Shown piece by piece: positions 53,440 through 64,000 of a DNA stretch of 64,000 bases (position 1 is its first letter; every line of letters begins with the position of its first letter). Source of the stretch: Sanderia malayensis. Its lineage: Eukaryota; Cnidaria; Scyphozoa; Semaeostomeae; Pelagiidae. The stretch lies in NCBI GenBank assembly GCA_013076295.1, contig RQOL01000906.1:1116001-1180000 (forward strand). The letters are read 5' to 3'. The translations under genes were made by a program, and so were the position numbers. Below the pieces are notes generated by a model. The model had not been told where the DNA came from, ran no database searches, and worked only from the letters and a program-made list of their open reading frames with translations.

Positions 53440-54292
53440 TTTTGATTGGAAATTTTGATTGATACCTGATTAACATATCCATTTCGTGATTGGATGGGTT
53501 GATTAAACCACGTGTTTGGTGCCCAGACTCTGTGGCTGCAAGTATAGAAGATTGTGTGCACGAGGTCAATCTTTCTTTTCAAGTCATTCACATATCCGAG
53601 TTGTAGAAGAAGCACGTAGGTTAGCCGAGAAGAAGACAGCATGTCCTTCGAGCTTGTTTCTTGATGTTCGGTGAGTCTTCTCTTTACTTTTCACGGCTTT
53701 TACATAGCCATTAGAGCTATGCTTTATTGACTATGCCCTAGTTAAATTCGATGAAAGCACTACAATTTATAAGCCCCGCGAGTATATCTTCAAAACTACA
53801 TTTTGAAAATGTTAGGTGAACCTGGAGAGTACAACATGATTTCCTTCGTTTCCAACATGGCTGCTCTTTGCAGATTTTTATTTGGCAATTACTAACTATG
53901 AGCAAATGCATACATGATCAGTTTTTATCTTACAACTGTTTGCACTTCATGTCGTTAATTTTGGTTTTATTTTTCAGGATATACGATCGTCCAAGTTCGA
54001 AAGTAGCTCAACTGAAGAAGAAGAGACGGGACGAAGAACATAAACAAAGATGGCAGAATCTCAAACATCCTCTTAAAGATAAGTCATCTTATTAAATTGC
54101 TTCATAGAAATAGCATTTGATTTTATTCAGATTTCAGGTTACTATTCAGATTATTTTAACTAATTTATTATTTTTTTATTCCAGGAAGCAGCCATCAGTG
54201 AATTGAAGCCTCCATAACACGGAAGATTATCAAGAAAGATTTTTTCAATGAGATTTATTCGTGTTGTCTTGTTTATTGTCTCCTATTCTTTT
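53440..54292 (+). repeat. Left arm of a large inverted duplication
   Basis: Highly similar to the reverse complement of 54740-55605, including two intron-exon boundaries, an E-box CACGTG and the downstream TTGTCTTG...CCTATTC segment. Arms are about 850 bp around a 450-bp unique spacer. Divergence includes small indels, so this is not a recent assembly artefact. Confidence 0.85.
53507..54224 (+). pseudogene. Small spliced unit in the left arm, decayed or short-peptide gene
   Basis: CACGTG (53509-53514) lies 33 bp before a degraded TATA box (GTATAGAAG, 53542). A probable first exon ends at 53670 with a good donor (G/GTGAGT). Exon 2 begins at 53978 (TTTTCAG) and codes a very basic segment, 'QLKKKRRDEEHKQRWQNLK'. 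Exon 3 would begin at 54185 (TTATTCCAG) and soon meets a stop. No in-frame ATG exists in exon 1 for the conserved basic frame. The only ATGs give peptides of fewer than 12 residues. The expected exon 2 donor reads AAAG/ATAAGT in both arms. I do not recognise the protein. It may be a noncoding RNA or a degraded coding gene. Confidence 0.35.
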
Positions 54293-54739
54293 TATTATAA
54301 TAATAGGTTTAACATTTATGACTAGATATACGACTAGATATCATAAATAGGTGGTAGATAATAATATAAGATACTATAATGTTATAAATAACATAATGTA
54401 GAAATAAGATAGAAAGTAACATAGCAAGTTAGGGGGTAGTGGAAGGAATGGAGGTAAAGAAGGAAAAGGAAGGTTGTAGGTGGTATGGAAGGCGGTAGGT
54501 TTAAATAATTTATTGTGCTTCTCCAGTAGTATGTTCCTATTTTGCCCAAACCTTTTCCACCCCCTAGCCCTTCCCACATTCTTAGTCTCATTCCACCTTT
54601 TCTAGTCCTTCCTATAGTCTTATCTCACCGTCTCCACACTCCTTACATTACCCCCCCCCCAATACTACTTAACTTAGGTGTTAAACTACTTAAATTATAC
54701 TATACCATGTTATGTTGCGTGTTATGCATTTAACAACAG

Positions 54740-55605
54740 GAATAGGAAACAATGAGCAAGACAACATGAGCAAATTATGAATCATTAAAACAAATCTTCT
54801 TTCTTCTGATTCTTCACGTTCGGAAGACTTCTTCTCTTTCACTGATGGCTGCTTCCTGGAATAAAAAAATAATAAATTAGTTAAAATAATCTAAATAGCA
54901 ACTTATGAAATCAAATGCTATTTTTATGAAGCAACTTAATAAGAAGACTTATCTTTAGGAGGATGTTGGAAATTTGAGATTCTGCCATCTTTGTTTATGT
55001 TCTTCGTCCCGTCTCTTCTTCTTCATTTGAGCTTCCTTCAAACTTGGATGATCGTATATCCTGAAAGATAAAACCAAAATTAACGACATGAAATGCAAAC
55101 AATTGTAAGATAAAAACTGATCATGTAAGCATTTGCATAGTTAGTAATTGCCAAATAAAAATCTGCAAAGAGCAGCCATGTTGGAAACGAAGGAAATCAT
55201 GTTGTACTCTCTAGGTTCACATAACATTTTCAAAATGTATTTTGAAGATATATTCGGGGCTGATAAATTGTAGTGCTCTTTCATCGAATTTAACTAGGGC
55301 ATAGTCAATAAAGCATAGCTCTAATGGGTATATAAAAGCCGTGATAAGTAAAGAGAAGACTCACCAAACATCAAGAAAAAAGCTCGAAGGACATGCTGTC
55401 TTCTTCTTCTCAGCTAACCTGCATGCTTCTCCTGCAACTTGGATATGTGAATGACTTGAAAAGAACGATGACCTCGTGCAAACAATCTTATATACTTGCA
55501 GCCATAGAGTCTGGGCACCAAACACGTGGTTTAATCAATCCATATTTAGCTGAATGACGAAATGAATATGTTAATCAGGGCTTAGCTTGCCAATCAAAAG
55601 AACGA
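54740..55605 (-). repeat. Right arm of the large inverted duplication
   Basis: Reverse-complement partner of 53440-54292. Compared with the left arm it has an intact TATA box, a 7-nt insertion in exon 2 and a different exon 3 continuation. Confidence 0.85.
54770..55528 (-). pseudogene. Small spliced unit in the right arm, convergent partner
   Basis: CACGTG (55523-55528) and TATATAAG (about 55487-55496) keep the left-arm spacing. Exon 1 ends at 55365 (donor G/GTGAGT). Exon 2 starts at 55060 and codes 'QMKKKRRDEEHKQRWQNLK', then a 7-nt insertion relative to the other arm forces a stop within six codons. Exon 3 from 54855 has an open Lys/Glu-rich frame ('KQPSVKEKKSSEREESEE') that the other copy lacks. 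Each arm therefore carries the lesion the other does not. Coding status is unproven. Confidence 0.35.
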
Positions 55606-56156
55606 GCAATTGTCAATGGAAATAAAATTTGCATAATACTTGTTAAGTCCCAGCGGCGTGCATGGTAGTAAGGTGTCAAATCGAAGATGAGAAACCAATC
55701 AGGACTCCTTGCACCAGTGCGAGGCCTTGCATGAGTGCGAGGCCAAGTTCAGTTATCAGTCTACCTGGAATTCGGAAATAAAATAAAACTTTTTGTATTT
55801 GCTCTCGGGTTTCTAATATAATACAAAATAATATTATTTTATATTGTTCTTCTATGATAAAAGACTTAACATAAATATAGCCATATGTTATAATATTGTT
55901 GTCTAGTGCATGCAGAAGTAATACAAAGTAAGAAATAATCAAGAATTTAAGGATAAAACCATGAAATAATCGACGTACCTATTCGCCTGGCCTGCTTCAT
56001 AAAATCTTATTTTTTTCTACTTATTATACTGAAACGGCAGGAGAAAAGAGAATTAATCTCATCTTTTTAAAAATAATATCAATAATTTAAAAGTACAATA
56101 TCTGTGGCAGAATGAAATTTCGAATATTTACTCATAAAGGATTAGTTGATTTTAAC
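55606..56156. other. Intergenic region before the golgin-84 3' end
   Basis: 550 bp, AT-rich, with a short GCGAGGCC-type direct repeat (about 55718-55743). It contains the golgin-84 3'UTR. No gene was seen. Confidence 0.4.
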
Positions 56157-59100
56157 TTATCTATTTGGACTTGGAAGTTTATAATGGTCTTTATGTATCT
56201 CTGGTTGGTACGTTAGCAGAACAACTGTCACCCATAAATGTAACAAAAACTAGAAGAGAAAACAAATTGAAACTCAGACACGAGACAGCTTATACCATCA
56301 AAAGACTCCTCTAGAAGGTTCTATTATTTGGAGGAATACAGTAGGTTCCCGCGTACAAGAAATTTTTTGAATTGAGGCCTTGGAAAGTTATTTATTTAAA
56401 GAGACCTCCTTGTAATCATGGTCAAAGTTTATAATTATGGTCACAGTTTGTTTCTTATAACAGGAGCTCCTTGATAAAAAAAATTGAGGCCTGTTTCTTA
56501 TAGAAGGGGGTTTCTTAAACGCAGGAACTACTGTACTCAATCACTCAAATAACAACCAATTCTAATGTAAGCTAACACAAGGTTAATAACATAGTCACAA
56601 GGTGTCGATATCACTGTGTAACTCTTACCCCATATACGATTACAAATAGACGTGCTATTGGATATCTTCTTAGAAATATACCAAGTCGTATGCTGCAAAC
56701 AAAAGAAAAGGCGTCAAAAGACAGCTGAAACGTGTAGTTAAGGGCGATACTATGAATACAATAAAGAGCTGACAAAAGGTACTGAAAGATTTGAGGACAT
56801 AATGGAAAAAGAGTTGATGAAGAGCTCGCAAATTGCATGGCAGTAATGGCAAAATTGGAAGAAAATACGTCAGTGTTTAGAATAAACTTATAGGTGATGA
56901 TTAGGAAATCTACCTAAATTTATCAATAACATTAACTGTATTTTTCCATCGATGTGATCTTGTAACAGGTAAAGGCATGATCGAAGCTATACTTCTGGAG
57001 TTTTGATTTGCTGAAATAAGGGAAAAAGATATTCTAATAATCAACGTAAAGTGAAATCATAAATCCAAGACAAACAGAGGATGTACAGGAGCATAGGACG
57101 ATGTGCAAAAAGATACCAGGGTGTGAAAGAACAAAATGTAAAAGAAGGAAGAAGGATGTATAATAACAAAGATGTAAAAGGATGCACAAAATATAAGACG
57201 ATGTACAAGAAGATACAAGAGCGTGAAAACATATTTCAAAGTAAATAGAAAATAATTTACCCTCATCCGACTCATCAAAGTCAATATGATGAGTGTTTCG
57301 TGAATGTAAATTCGATTTTGAAAGGTTATGTTGTACATCTCGATATTGTTGCTAAAATAAAAATATAATGTAAATATCATAAAAAAGGGAAAATTAATTT
57401 AATTTAGACTATCATTCCAAGAGTTTCAATCACCAGATATGAAATACACATATCTGCAAACCTCCAGCCTTTCAAGTTGTAAAGATAATGAGCTTTTTTC
57501 AGTGCTCAATGTTTCTATTAATGTCTGCTTTTGTATGAGATTATCTGTCAAGGATCGAATTCGGTTTTCAAGCTCTTCCTGCGAATTACTTGTACTCGAC
57601 TTCAGTTTTATCTGCAAAACAAAAACATCTCACTGTCAACGTGATACGTAATTAATAACTAGAATATTTCCATTTACCTGTGTCCATGAATTGCAAAAGC
57701 TGGTAAGATGCCTTGGTAACAGATAGAGACTGTAATGATCCTTAGAACTAGTGCATTAAAGATACTCTCCTATGTTTGGTTGTAAGCTTGCGATATCTAC
57801 CTGTTGGGTTAATCGTTGAATTTCTGTCTCTCGTTCCTATAAAACAATCGCAGAACGTCGACAAGCAAGAAAACTTTAAAAAGTAAGAAAGCAAGATAGC
57901 TCATCGCAGTGCAACCAATGCAGAGTATACTGCAGTTACCCCCTGGCAAACTAAGCAGGGAAAGTGATAAAAAAACAGAAAAGGATTTCATGATTACCTG
58001 AATAAGTACAGAAGACTTTAATCTATGTCTCTGAGTATCATCCTTTAATATTCGAAACTCCTGAAGAAGCGAAATAAATAGTTAATAAAATCGGAAAAGT
58101 TTATCGCACACAATAATCTAAAGCAGGCAGATATACTTGTAAAGCTGTTTCCCCTGCTTTATGCACATATGATAGGCATTAAAGCACATGGAAAGCATAC
58201 ACAACGACTTACTTCTGATTGCCTTTTCAATTGATCCTCACAATGCTCTCGTTTTTGCTTCTCGTCTTCCAATGATTTCTCCAGATTATCAATCAGTTGT
58301 TGCTGCTCTTCAGACTCAACCTGATTCTGCTGCTCGATATCCTACGACAACGGAAAACACAATATAGACAATATACTCAGAAAACCAGGTATCAACATGT
58401 ATCAACATGTATATCGTCATCAACATCAACATGTATATCGCTTTCACAAACTAATTTCCTTCTTATCTCCCAATCATACTACTATTGTGTTACTGTAAGG
58501 CATAGAATCAAAATGAAATCTCAAATGTACTCACAAACAAGTCAGATTTCAGCTGTTCATATTTGTATTTTGATTGTGATAATTCTTCTCGTAGTAAATC
58601 CCTGTCGTGTCGAATCTCTTCCATTTCTGTGAAGACCACAGAAGACGGATCGTTTCCAGCTGTTCCCTGTTTTAGAGACGTTATCAGCTTTTCTTTCGCC
58701 TACAAACAAAAACAACAAGTAACAACTAAAAGAAACAACGAACGAAAATCGCACGCAAAGAAGAAAAACATCAAACACAAACCGAGAATGCGATTAAAAT
58801 TAAACCTAATTAAATATATTACTTGTAGAATTCTAGTCGCCTTGTCTTTGTATTCTTTCAAATCTTTCTGAGCTGTTTCTGTTGCATCTTTTGATAATCG
58901 CAGACTGTGTTCGAGCTCTCTTGTTTTTCCTTGAAAAATAACTTGCATCAGTTAGGCTAATACTTGAAGCGCTATTTAATAAAATGTATCATAAAAATAA
59001 TCGTTTTATGAAAAGTTTTGTCTAGTCCCAATGCGTATGTAACTACAAATACATAGCGTGTGTATGTAAATACAAATACATAGCATGCGTATGAAATACA

Positions 59101-61669
59101 AATATATGATAACATGAACATTATGTAAATATATAATGTGCATGTTATCATTTGATCAAACAATTTCCCAATTCGTATATGCATTGATGATATCAGTTTT
59201 GTGTGTTGATTAGCAAGCGATACAGTGTTTAATACGTGCACACTTAGAGCGTGATATATGACAATATTGCAATAGAATCAACCTCACCCTTCTCTTCGTT
59301 GAGCTTCAGTTGTAAAGATCTCACAGACTCTGCCATTTGGTGTTGTTCATTCTGAAGTCTACTTCGCAACTGCATCAACTCTTCCTACATAACAAGACAA
59401 GCAAGCATTAAATCAACTGTTTGAAGTGTGCATTAACTGATGCAAGTCTTGCAAAGCAACCTCGTTCCCAATAACACAAACCTGAGCATTGTCTTGCTCT
59501 GCTTTCGCTTGCAGCAGTTCCTTCTCCCTCTCTTCCAGCTTGTCTTTAAAAGTATCCAAGGCAACGCTTTGTAATCCGGTTGAATCAGAATGATCTTTGA
59601 GAATCCTGAATGCAAATCAATAAAATCACTGGCATGTTAAATATGGTAATGCTTTGATTAAACGCCCAGAGCGTTTATTAAATATTTTGATATTTTAGGG
59701 GGCCTTTATTCGAGGGGGGCGTTTAATCGAAGCATTACGGTATGTTCTCTTTTGCAACGAAATAATTCTGGATGCAAACACTAACTTCCACTTATACTGT
59801 AAACACCCGCGTATAAGAACCTGTGAATTCTGCATCCAGCCTATTGTTCACATACAACAGCATATTGTCTCTTCTATTGTTTTGAGCAGGGATTTCAGCC
59901 TGGAAGGTTCTTAATTCACTGGTTCATATATGCGGGTGTTTACTGTATTCTGTACAAAAGTTATTCATCAATAATTCCGTCATTTCACACCTTTCATTTT
60001 CGGAAGTAAGCTGACTGATTAATTCGTTTTTATTCCTCAGTTCTTCGTCCGATTCTTCCATTCTCACACGTAGTACAGCAAGCTGAGAATCTTTGGCCTT
60101 CAATGCTTCAGCCAGATCTTTCTCGTTCTCCTGGATTGATTTGACCATTTTGTCCTGTCGCATCATCTGACTCTGCGCATGCTCAAGTTTCTCTTCCAAA
60201 TGTCGAGTGTCTGTAAAAGATAAATTCCACTTAGTGAGCAGTTTTTTCCTGAGCTTCACTTATGAGCAACTTTAAAAAAATCTTCTCATGTTATTTTGTC
60301 TCAGTTTACTTCATATACTTTCTAAATAGTTGCAAAATGATTAACAAAAAACTGAAAGAGCAACTGCTTTAGATTCCTCAGTGCTTTAAACTAAAGTACA
60401 ACTTCTGCACCTTCTAAAGAAAATCTACTTGCTTAGTTACCAGAAATTCACTTCCCCCTCTATTGACCGCCCCTTTCAAAAGCAAACATCTATGAAGCCC
60501 CCTCTTCTACAACCCCCATTCAAAGTGATTAAAACAATAAGCCCCTTAGGGGCTTATTGTAATAGCAACAGAACAATAACACTTTGCTCTATACACTCTC
60601 TCTGCACAGTAAGCAACACACAACAAAACATATGAACAAGAACATGATGTTGCACATAAGAAGGCCTGACTTGTTTCACAATGAATAAAAAAGCATTCAA
60701 CTCACCAGTGTGGTAATTCTTCGCACTTCTTAATGCACCTGCTAATTCTTCATTCAGTGAAGATATCTCACTCTTCAGTAGCTTATTTTCCAATTGAAGA
60801 TTTGATATCCTGTCATTGACTTCCTTTTGTTCCGATTTCCTCGAATCAATTTTTGGCACGACGGCACTTTGCCTCACAACAGCTCCATCCTCGGTGTCTC
60901 CAGAAGCAGGTAGTGATTGATTGTCCAATTCAGTGACATTCTTAGCATGATCAACTACATCTTCATGAGACGGCTCTAGGCTTTTTTCAGCATCATTTGC
61001 TGTGGACAAAGCTTTTTCCTCCACATTTTCTTTTGACTCCACACCTGCTGTTGTTCTGTTGGCAAGTTGCTTTGATTTAATAGGAGTGGATGTCAGTGGC
61101 AGGCTCTTCCTTTTCGAAACATCTGACATGCTGGAGGCACTGTTCAGGAAATCAAAAAGTTGCTCATCTGATTTCGACTTTATGATTGATGCACTTGAAG
61201 ATCGGTAATGTGCAATTCCTTTGGAAAAAGCTGATGAACCTGGGATAGAGCAATATGAAATGATCAAACAACAGTGGTAACCTTATCGTAGTAGCAGTAG
61301 CATTAGCAGTAGTAGTAAAGCTGGTCATATTTCATCATTCATTTAATTGATCACTTCATGCTAGATATGCATTAGCACAGGTTTACTTCAAAAAAAGTTC
61401 AGGAAGCTTTGAAAGATGCTTGCTCTACCTGAGAGAGGTCTTGAAATCTGATCTGCTTCCTTTGCAGCAGTTTGGGGGTGTGAAATATCAACATTTTTTT
61501 GGACATTCCCCGATTCTTGGGATGTTCCTCCATTCTGTGCTTCCTCTGTTGGTGTTTCTGTGAAAAGCAGATTACTTGAATTGTCTTTCTGAAGAGCAGA
61601 TGCGGCTGTCTGGTCAACTTTGTCAAGTAATGCTTCAGCACCTTTGGCGATTCCACTCAACCAAGACAT
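56157..61669 (-). CDS. GOLGA5: Golgin-84 (GOLGA5), tail-anchored Golgi tether
   Basis: Fifteen exons, 736 aa (human 731): 61669-61429, 61239-60706, 60210-59991, 59605-59482, 59384-59288, 58929-58823, 58699-58535, 58341-58213, 58060-57998, 57836-57801, 57611-57462, 57351-57261, 57010-56914, 56692-56629 and 56249-56157. A coiled-coil Golgi membrane tether for intra-Golgi vesicles. Seen: the conserved N-terminal amphipathic segment 'MSWLSGIAKGAEALLDKVDQ'; 'DEQLFDFLNS'; a long heptad-rich coiled coil ('LENKLLKSEISSLNEEL', 'KAKDSQLAVLRVRMEE', 'YKDKATRILQ', 'LENRIRSLTDNLIQKQ'); and the C-terminal anchor 'SIRLGIFLRRYPIARLFVIV' followed by 'LHLWVTVVLLTY' and a short lumenal tail. Introns 3 and 14 contain MITE-like elements. 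Every exon junction preserves frame. Confidence 0.96.
56339..56533. mobile_element. CAGT-ended MITE-like element (195 bp)
   Basis: In golgin-84 intron 14. The left end is CAGTAGGTTCCCGCGTACAA; the right end inverts to CAGTAGTTCCTGCGTTTAAG. TA flanks at 56337-56338 and 56534-56535. The interior repeats TTTCTTATA motifs like those of family A. Confidence 0.75.
59644..59740. mobile_element. 97-bp TA-flanked inverted-repeat element
   Basis: Golgin-84 intron 3. The left end GGTAATGCTTTGATTAAACG is matched by the inverted right end CGTTTAATCGAAGCATTACG. TA on both sides (59642-59643 and 59741-59742). No coding capacity. Confidence 0.75.
59796..59945. mobile_element. CAGT-type MITE-like element (150 bp)
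   Basis: Golgin-84 intron 3, 55 bp from the previous element. Left end CTGTAAACACCCGCGTATAA; right end inverts to CAGTAAACACCCGCATATAT; TA flanks. The interior (GCATCCAGCCTATTGTT and TCTATTGTTTTGAGCAG) matches the element at 62939-63123, so the two are one family. Confidence 0.8.
60535..60559. repeat. Perfect 11-bp stem, 3-nt loop
   Basis: CAATAAGCCCC / TTA / GGGGCTTATTG in golgin-84 intron 2. It follows a C-rich stretch (60451-60525) and could be an internal deletion remnant of an inverted-repeat element. Confidence 0.8.
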
Positions 61670-62400
61670 TATTGATCAAACACCTTGATAAGATATTGAC
61701 AAATAAATCAGATGCAATCGCAATCATAATCATAACGCAATTATCTTTATCACACAACAAGTCCCTCCCTCTTCCTTTACCCCAGCGTAAATAAAATAAA
61801 GCATTTACGATAGGTGCAAACAACCAGTACGGTGTTTAAAACATAATTCCACAAATAAATATCGCTGACAAGAAGATAGCTGAGCATTCTCTGTGGTTGA
61901 ATTGGAGGGGGCCTAAGGGATAATAGCAAACATCCAAGTATAGAAAACGTTTTCATGTAGAAATACTCACGATTCACGGTATGAGAATATGACAGTAGAC
62001 TAACAAATATCCCTTTCTGGAAAATTAACAACAATGTAACAGCGTGCAGTGCTGTTTAAAACATTTTCCACGAAACGCGAAGCAAAATACGTGTCGTGTT
62101 TGCCATTCTCCTCGTTATCACGCAAAATACTGAAATCGAGACTGATAAAGGGTTCGGAGACTAAGAAGGGTTCGGATAAAAAACAACAGATGATTGAAGA
62201 ACACGGAACAGAACATAATTAAAAAACAAAAGATTAATTTCAAAAAGCCTATCTACATCATATCTAGAAATAACATATTTACAAAACTATATTAGCAAAA
62301 CAAAACATTGCCTGTAAAAATAGCAGTTACAAGCAAGGTGGCAGGCAAGGGGGTTGGATAAATTATGGCATTGTTCAATAAACAAGCTTGCTCAGAACAA
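61670..62400. other. Intergenic region, golgin-84 promoter side
   Basis: 730 bp between two minus-strand genes. It should hold the golgin-84 promoter and the 3'UTR of the next gene. No distinctive signal was seen. Confidence 0.45.
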
Positions 62401-64000
62401 TTACGGCAACAATTTGCTTACAAAAGAGCCAAAGCGGGTATGTTCAGGAACAGCACCAAATCGTCGCTTCCTGTAAGATGGAGAATTCTCCTTGCTTTCC
62501 ACAAATTTTCTCTTCCGAGGCTGAGGAGCCTTCGTTTCCACTGAAGATTTAGCATCCTTTTTAAATAATCGTTTGATTTTGACTGTTAAATTGTTTGAAG
62601 CTGGCTTCTTTATCCGTGGAGCCTCTTCTATTATTTCCAAACTGCTATCAATCTTCGTAACTATTCTCTTCTCTTCATTGTCATCTCCTGTCACTATTTC
62701 TTCAAAATTCTTCTTTACACTGGCCTCCTTCGCAGCTTCTGCCCGCTTCCTTAGCACCTGCAATTTAAACAGCTTATTCAGCCAGTTTTGAGTGGTGCAT
62801 GAACGCATGCAGAGTGGTTGATAAAAATCAATGCCCACAAATATAGCCGCTTGCGTTGAGACAATTAAAATACAGTTACGAGCAACAAACTCCACATTAA
62901 TGCGAACTGTACAAAACGATAGAACTAATAAATGTGTACAGTAACAACCCACATATAAAAACCTGCAAACCTTGCATCCAGTCTATTGTTCTAAAACTAT
63001 TGTTCTAAATCTAAAACTAGTTCTAAAACCAGTCTATTGGCTATTGTTTCCTCTATTGTTTTGAGCAGAAGTATCACACTGTAGATCCTTAATTACTTCT
63101 TTCTTATATGCAAGCTTTTACTGTACCTGCATATATTTCTCAAGGACGAGATCTTTTATGGCCAACGGCCGCAATGGGCCTTGCACTCCACCATCTCTTC
63201 TCATCATGACCTAAAAGAGAGTTCAGTAACATATTAATATGAATTATTCACATTAAAGCCTTCTTCGCTGTCAGCAGTCCGATTCTGTTAAAGTCTTCCT
63301 TTCCAAGTGCTTGCTTTACCGAGCACATTAAAGTAGTACCAGAAGAGGATTGTAACTAGTGCTGTGATGCAAATTGTGCATACCTCGTGTCGACTGTTCT
63401 CGTAAATGGCATTAGGATCGCCTTTATCGATGTATAATTCGATGATATACAGATCGTGTTCATATGGATGATATGAATCCCACACCGGCACAAAGCTCAA
63501 ACTGTAATGCAAATAACAAAAGTCAGAAATGCTGCTATCGAAACCAAGTTGGTTAAAAATGATTACCGAAACTACATAGATTCTTGGCATATTTCAGCAG
63601 GGCCACTGAAACTAAAGCTGGTTGAACTGATAGATGCAGGACATCCACTGAAAGTGAAGTTGTTTGAACTGATAGATGCAGGACTTCCACTGAAAGTCAA
63701 CGTAGTTGAACTGATAGATGTAGTACACGAATGGTCGTTTTCAAAACCACACATAAAGCACAAAACTGGATAAATCTCGTGAAAAATGTGATTCAATTCC
63801 TCGGCCTTTCCCAAAATCCACACCCATTGGAGATTACCCTCGCCAATCCGTCTCGATAAGGATGGATTTCAGAAGCTTGGTTGCTTCTCCAAAATGCTCT
63901 AACATGTTAATAAAAAATACTACGTGCAATAATACTAAACAGACAAATACTTCAATAGCATCATCAAGCTTTGCTGCATCAAGATTGCAGCAAATGAATA
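62401..64000 (-). CDS. Unrecognised protein with basic, probably nuclear C-terminus (5' end outside window)
   Basis: The three last exons are well supported and in frame: 63501-63384, 63210-63127 and 62757-62401 (stop at 62401-62403). They give 'VPVWDSYHPYEHDLYIIELY' with 'DKGDPNAIYENSRHE', then 'GPLRPLAIKDLVLEKYMQ', then an Ala/Lys/Glu-rich segment and a strongly basic tail with 'PQPRKRKFVESKENS' and 'SYRKRRFG', which look like nuclear localisation signals. Farther 5', a frame at about 63856-63760 ('NLQWVWILGKAEELNHIF') is probably part of an exon. A piece at the right edge (63951-64000) may be another, but its frame and the joining donor are ambiguous. I do not recognise the family. The 63126 donor is immediately followed by a MITE. 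Confidence 0.6.
62939..63123. mobile_element. CAGT-ended MITE-like element (185 bp) abutting a splice donor
   Basis: Left end CAGTAACAACCCACATATAA; right end inverts to CAGTAAAAGCTTGCATATAA; TA at 62937-62938 and 63124-63125. The interior matches the element at 59796-59945. The right TA and CAGT supply most of the donor of the adjacent exon on the minus strand (AG/GTACAG). Confidence 0.75.
63603..63728. repeat. 42-bp minisatellite, 3 copies
   Basis: Three tandem 42-bp units (63603, 63645 and 63687) starting CCACTGAAA and sharing TTGAACTGATAGATG. Unit length is a multiple of three and the array is open on both strands; the plus frame reads 'PLKVKLFELIDAG' per unit. It lies in an intron of the minus-strand gene by the present model. 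Confidence 0.9.

Noticed and set aside
57678..57699. 22-nt micro-exon candidate in golgin-84 between exons 10 and 11
   Set aside because: It has AG and GT borders but would shift frame. Joining 57801 directly to 57611 gives the expected 'EIQRLTQQIKLK...SQEELENR' alignment.

Overview
The window is nuclear DNA from an invertebrate animal. The reasons are AT-rich sequence by eye, spliceosomal genes with short GT-AG introns (often 70-500 bp), close gene spacing, and animal gene families: FANCL, RTEL1, BRF1, SIRT2, NAA40, golgin-84, alpha-SNAP, a Na+/Ca2+ exchanger and an EAR-repeat secreted protein. The proteins stay close to vertebrate length and domain order, which suggests a slowly evolving lineage such as a cnidarian, sponge or basal deuterostome. 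I cannot name the species. No prokaryotic, CRISPR, rRNA or tRNA feature was seen. I built the gene models by hand from splice consensus, reading phase and remembered family alignments. All multi-exon models except those at the two window edges and the inverted-repeat units keep frame from ATG to stop.

Layout, left to right. (1) 1-3477 (+): 3' part of a secreted or surface protein combining fibre-like 'TGRKxF' repeats with EAR repeats. (2) 3875-13430 (+): complete 16-exon FANCL. Its 4.6-kb intron 13 carries two intronless minus-strand genes (8480-9787 and 11008-11922) that look like diverged tandem paralogues of an unrecognised family. (3) 13962-18416 (-): BRF1. (4) 19637-22899 (-): SIRT2, head-to-head with (5) RTEL1 at 23210-26707 (+), which has only one intron. 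(6) 27040-28846 (-): NAA40, head-to-head with (7) a SYNJ2BP-like PDZ/tail-anchor gene at 29178-30553 (+). (8) 31300-32028 (-): single-exon centrin-like gene, head-to-head with (9) alpha-SNAP at 32844-40496 (+). (10) 43396-51302 (+): Na+/Ca2+ exchanger. (11) 53440-55605: inverted duplication of about 0.85 kb per arm around a small spliced unit. (12) 56157-61669 (-): golgin-84. (13) 62401 to the right edge (-): unrecognised gene with a basic C-terminus.

There is no operon-like pathway. The recurring architecture is the head-to-head pair sharing a 0.3-0.8 kb intergenic region. FANCL and RTEL1 are both genome-maintenance factors, and golgin-84 and alpha-SNAP both act in membrane traffic, but nothing shows that the linkage is functional. 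Introns hold small TA-flanked inverted-repeat elements (MITEs): two copies of a 392-bp family, four CAGT/CTGT-ended elements and one 97-bp element. The most novel material is the nested paralogue pair, the fibre+EAR protein, the inverted gene duplication, and a 29-bp SIRT2 exon/donor fragment inside a BRF1 intron.
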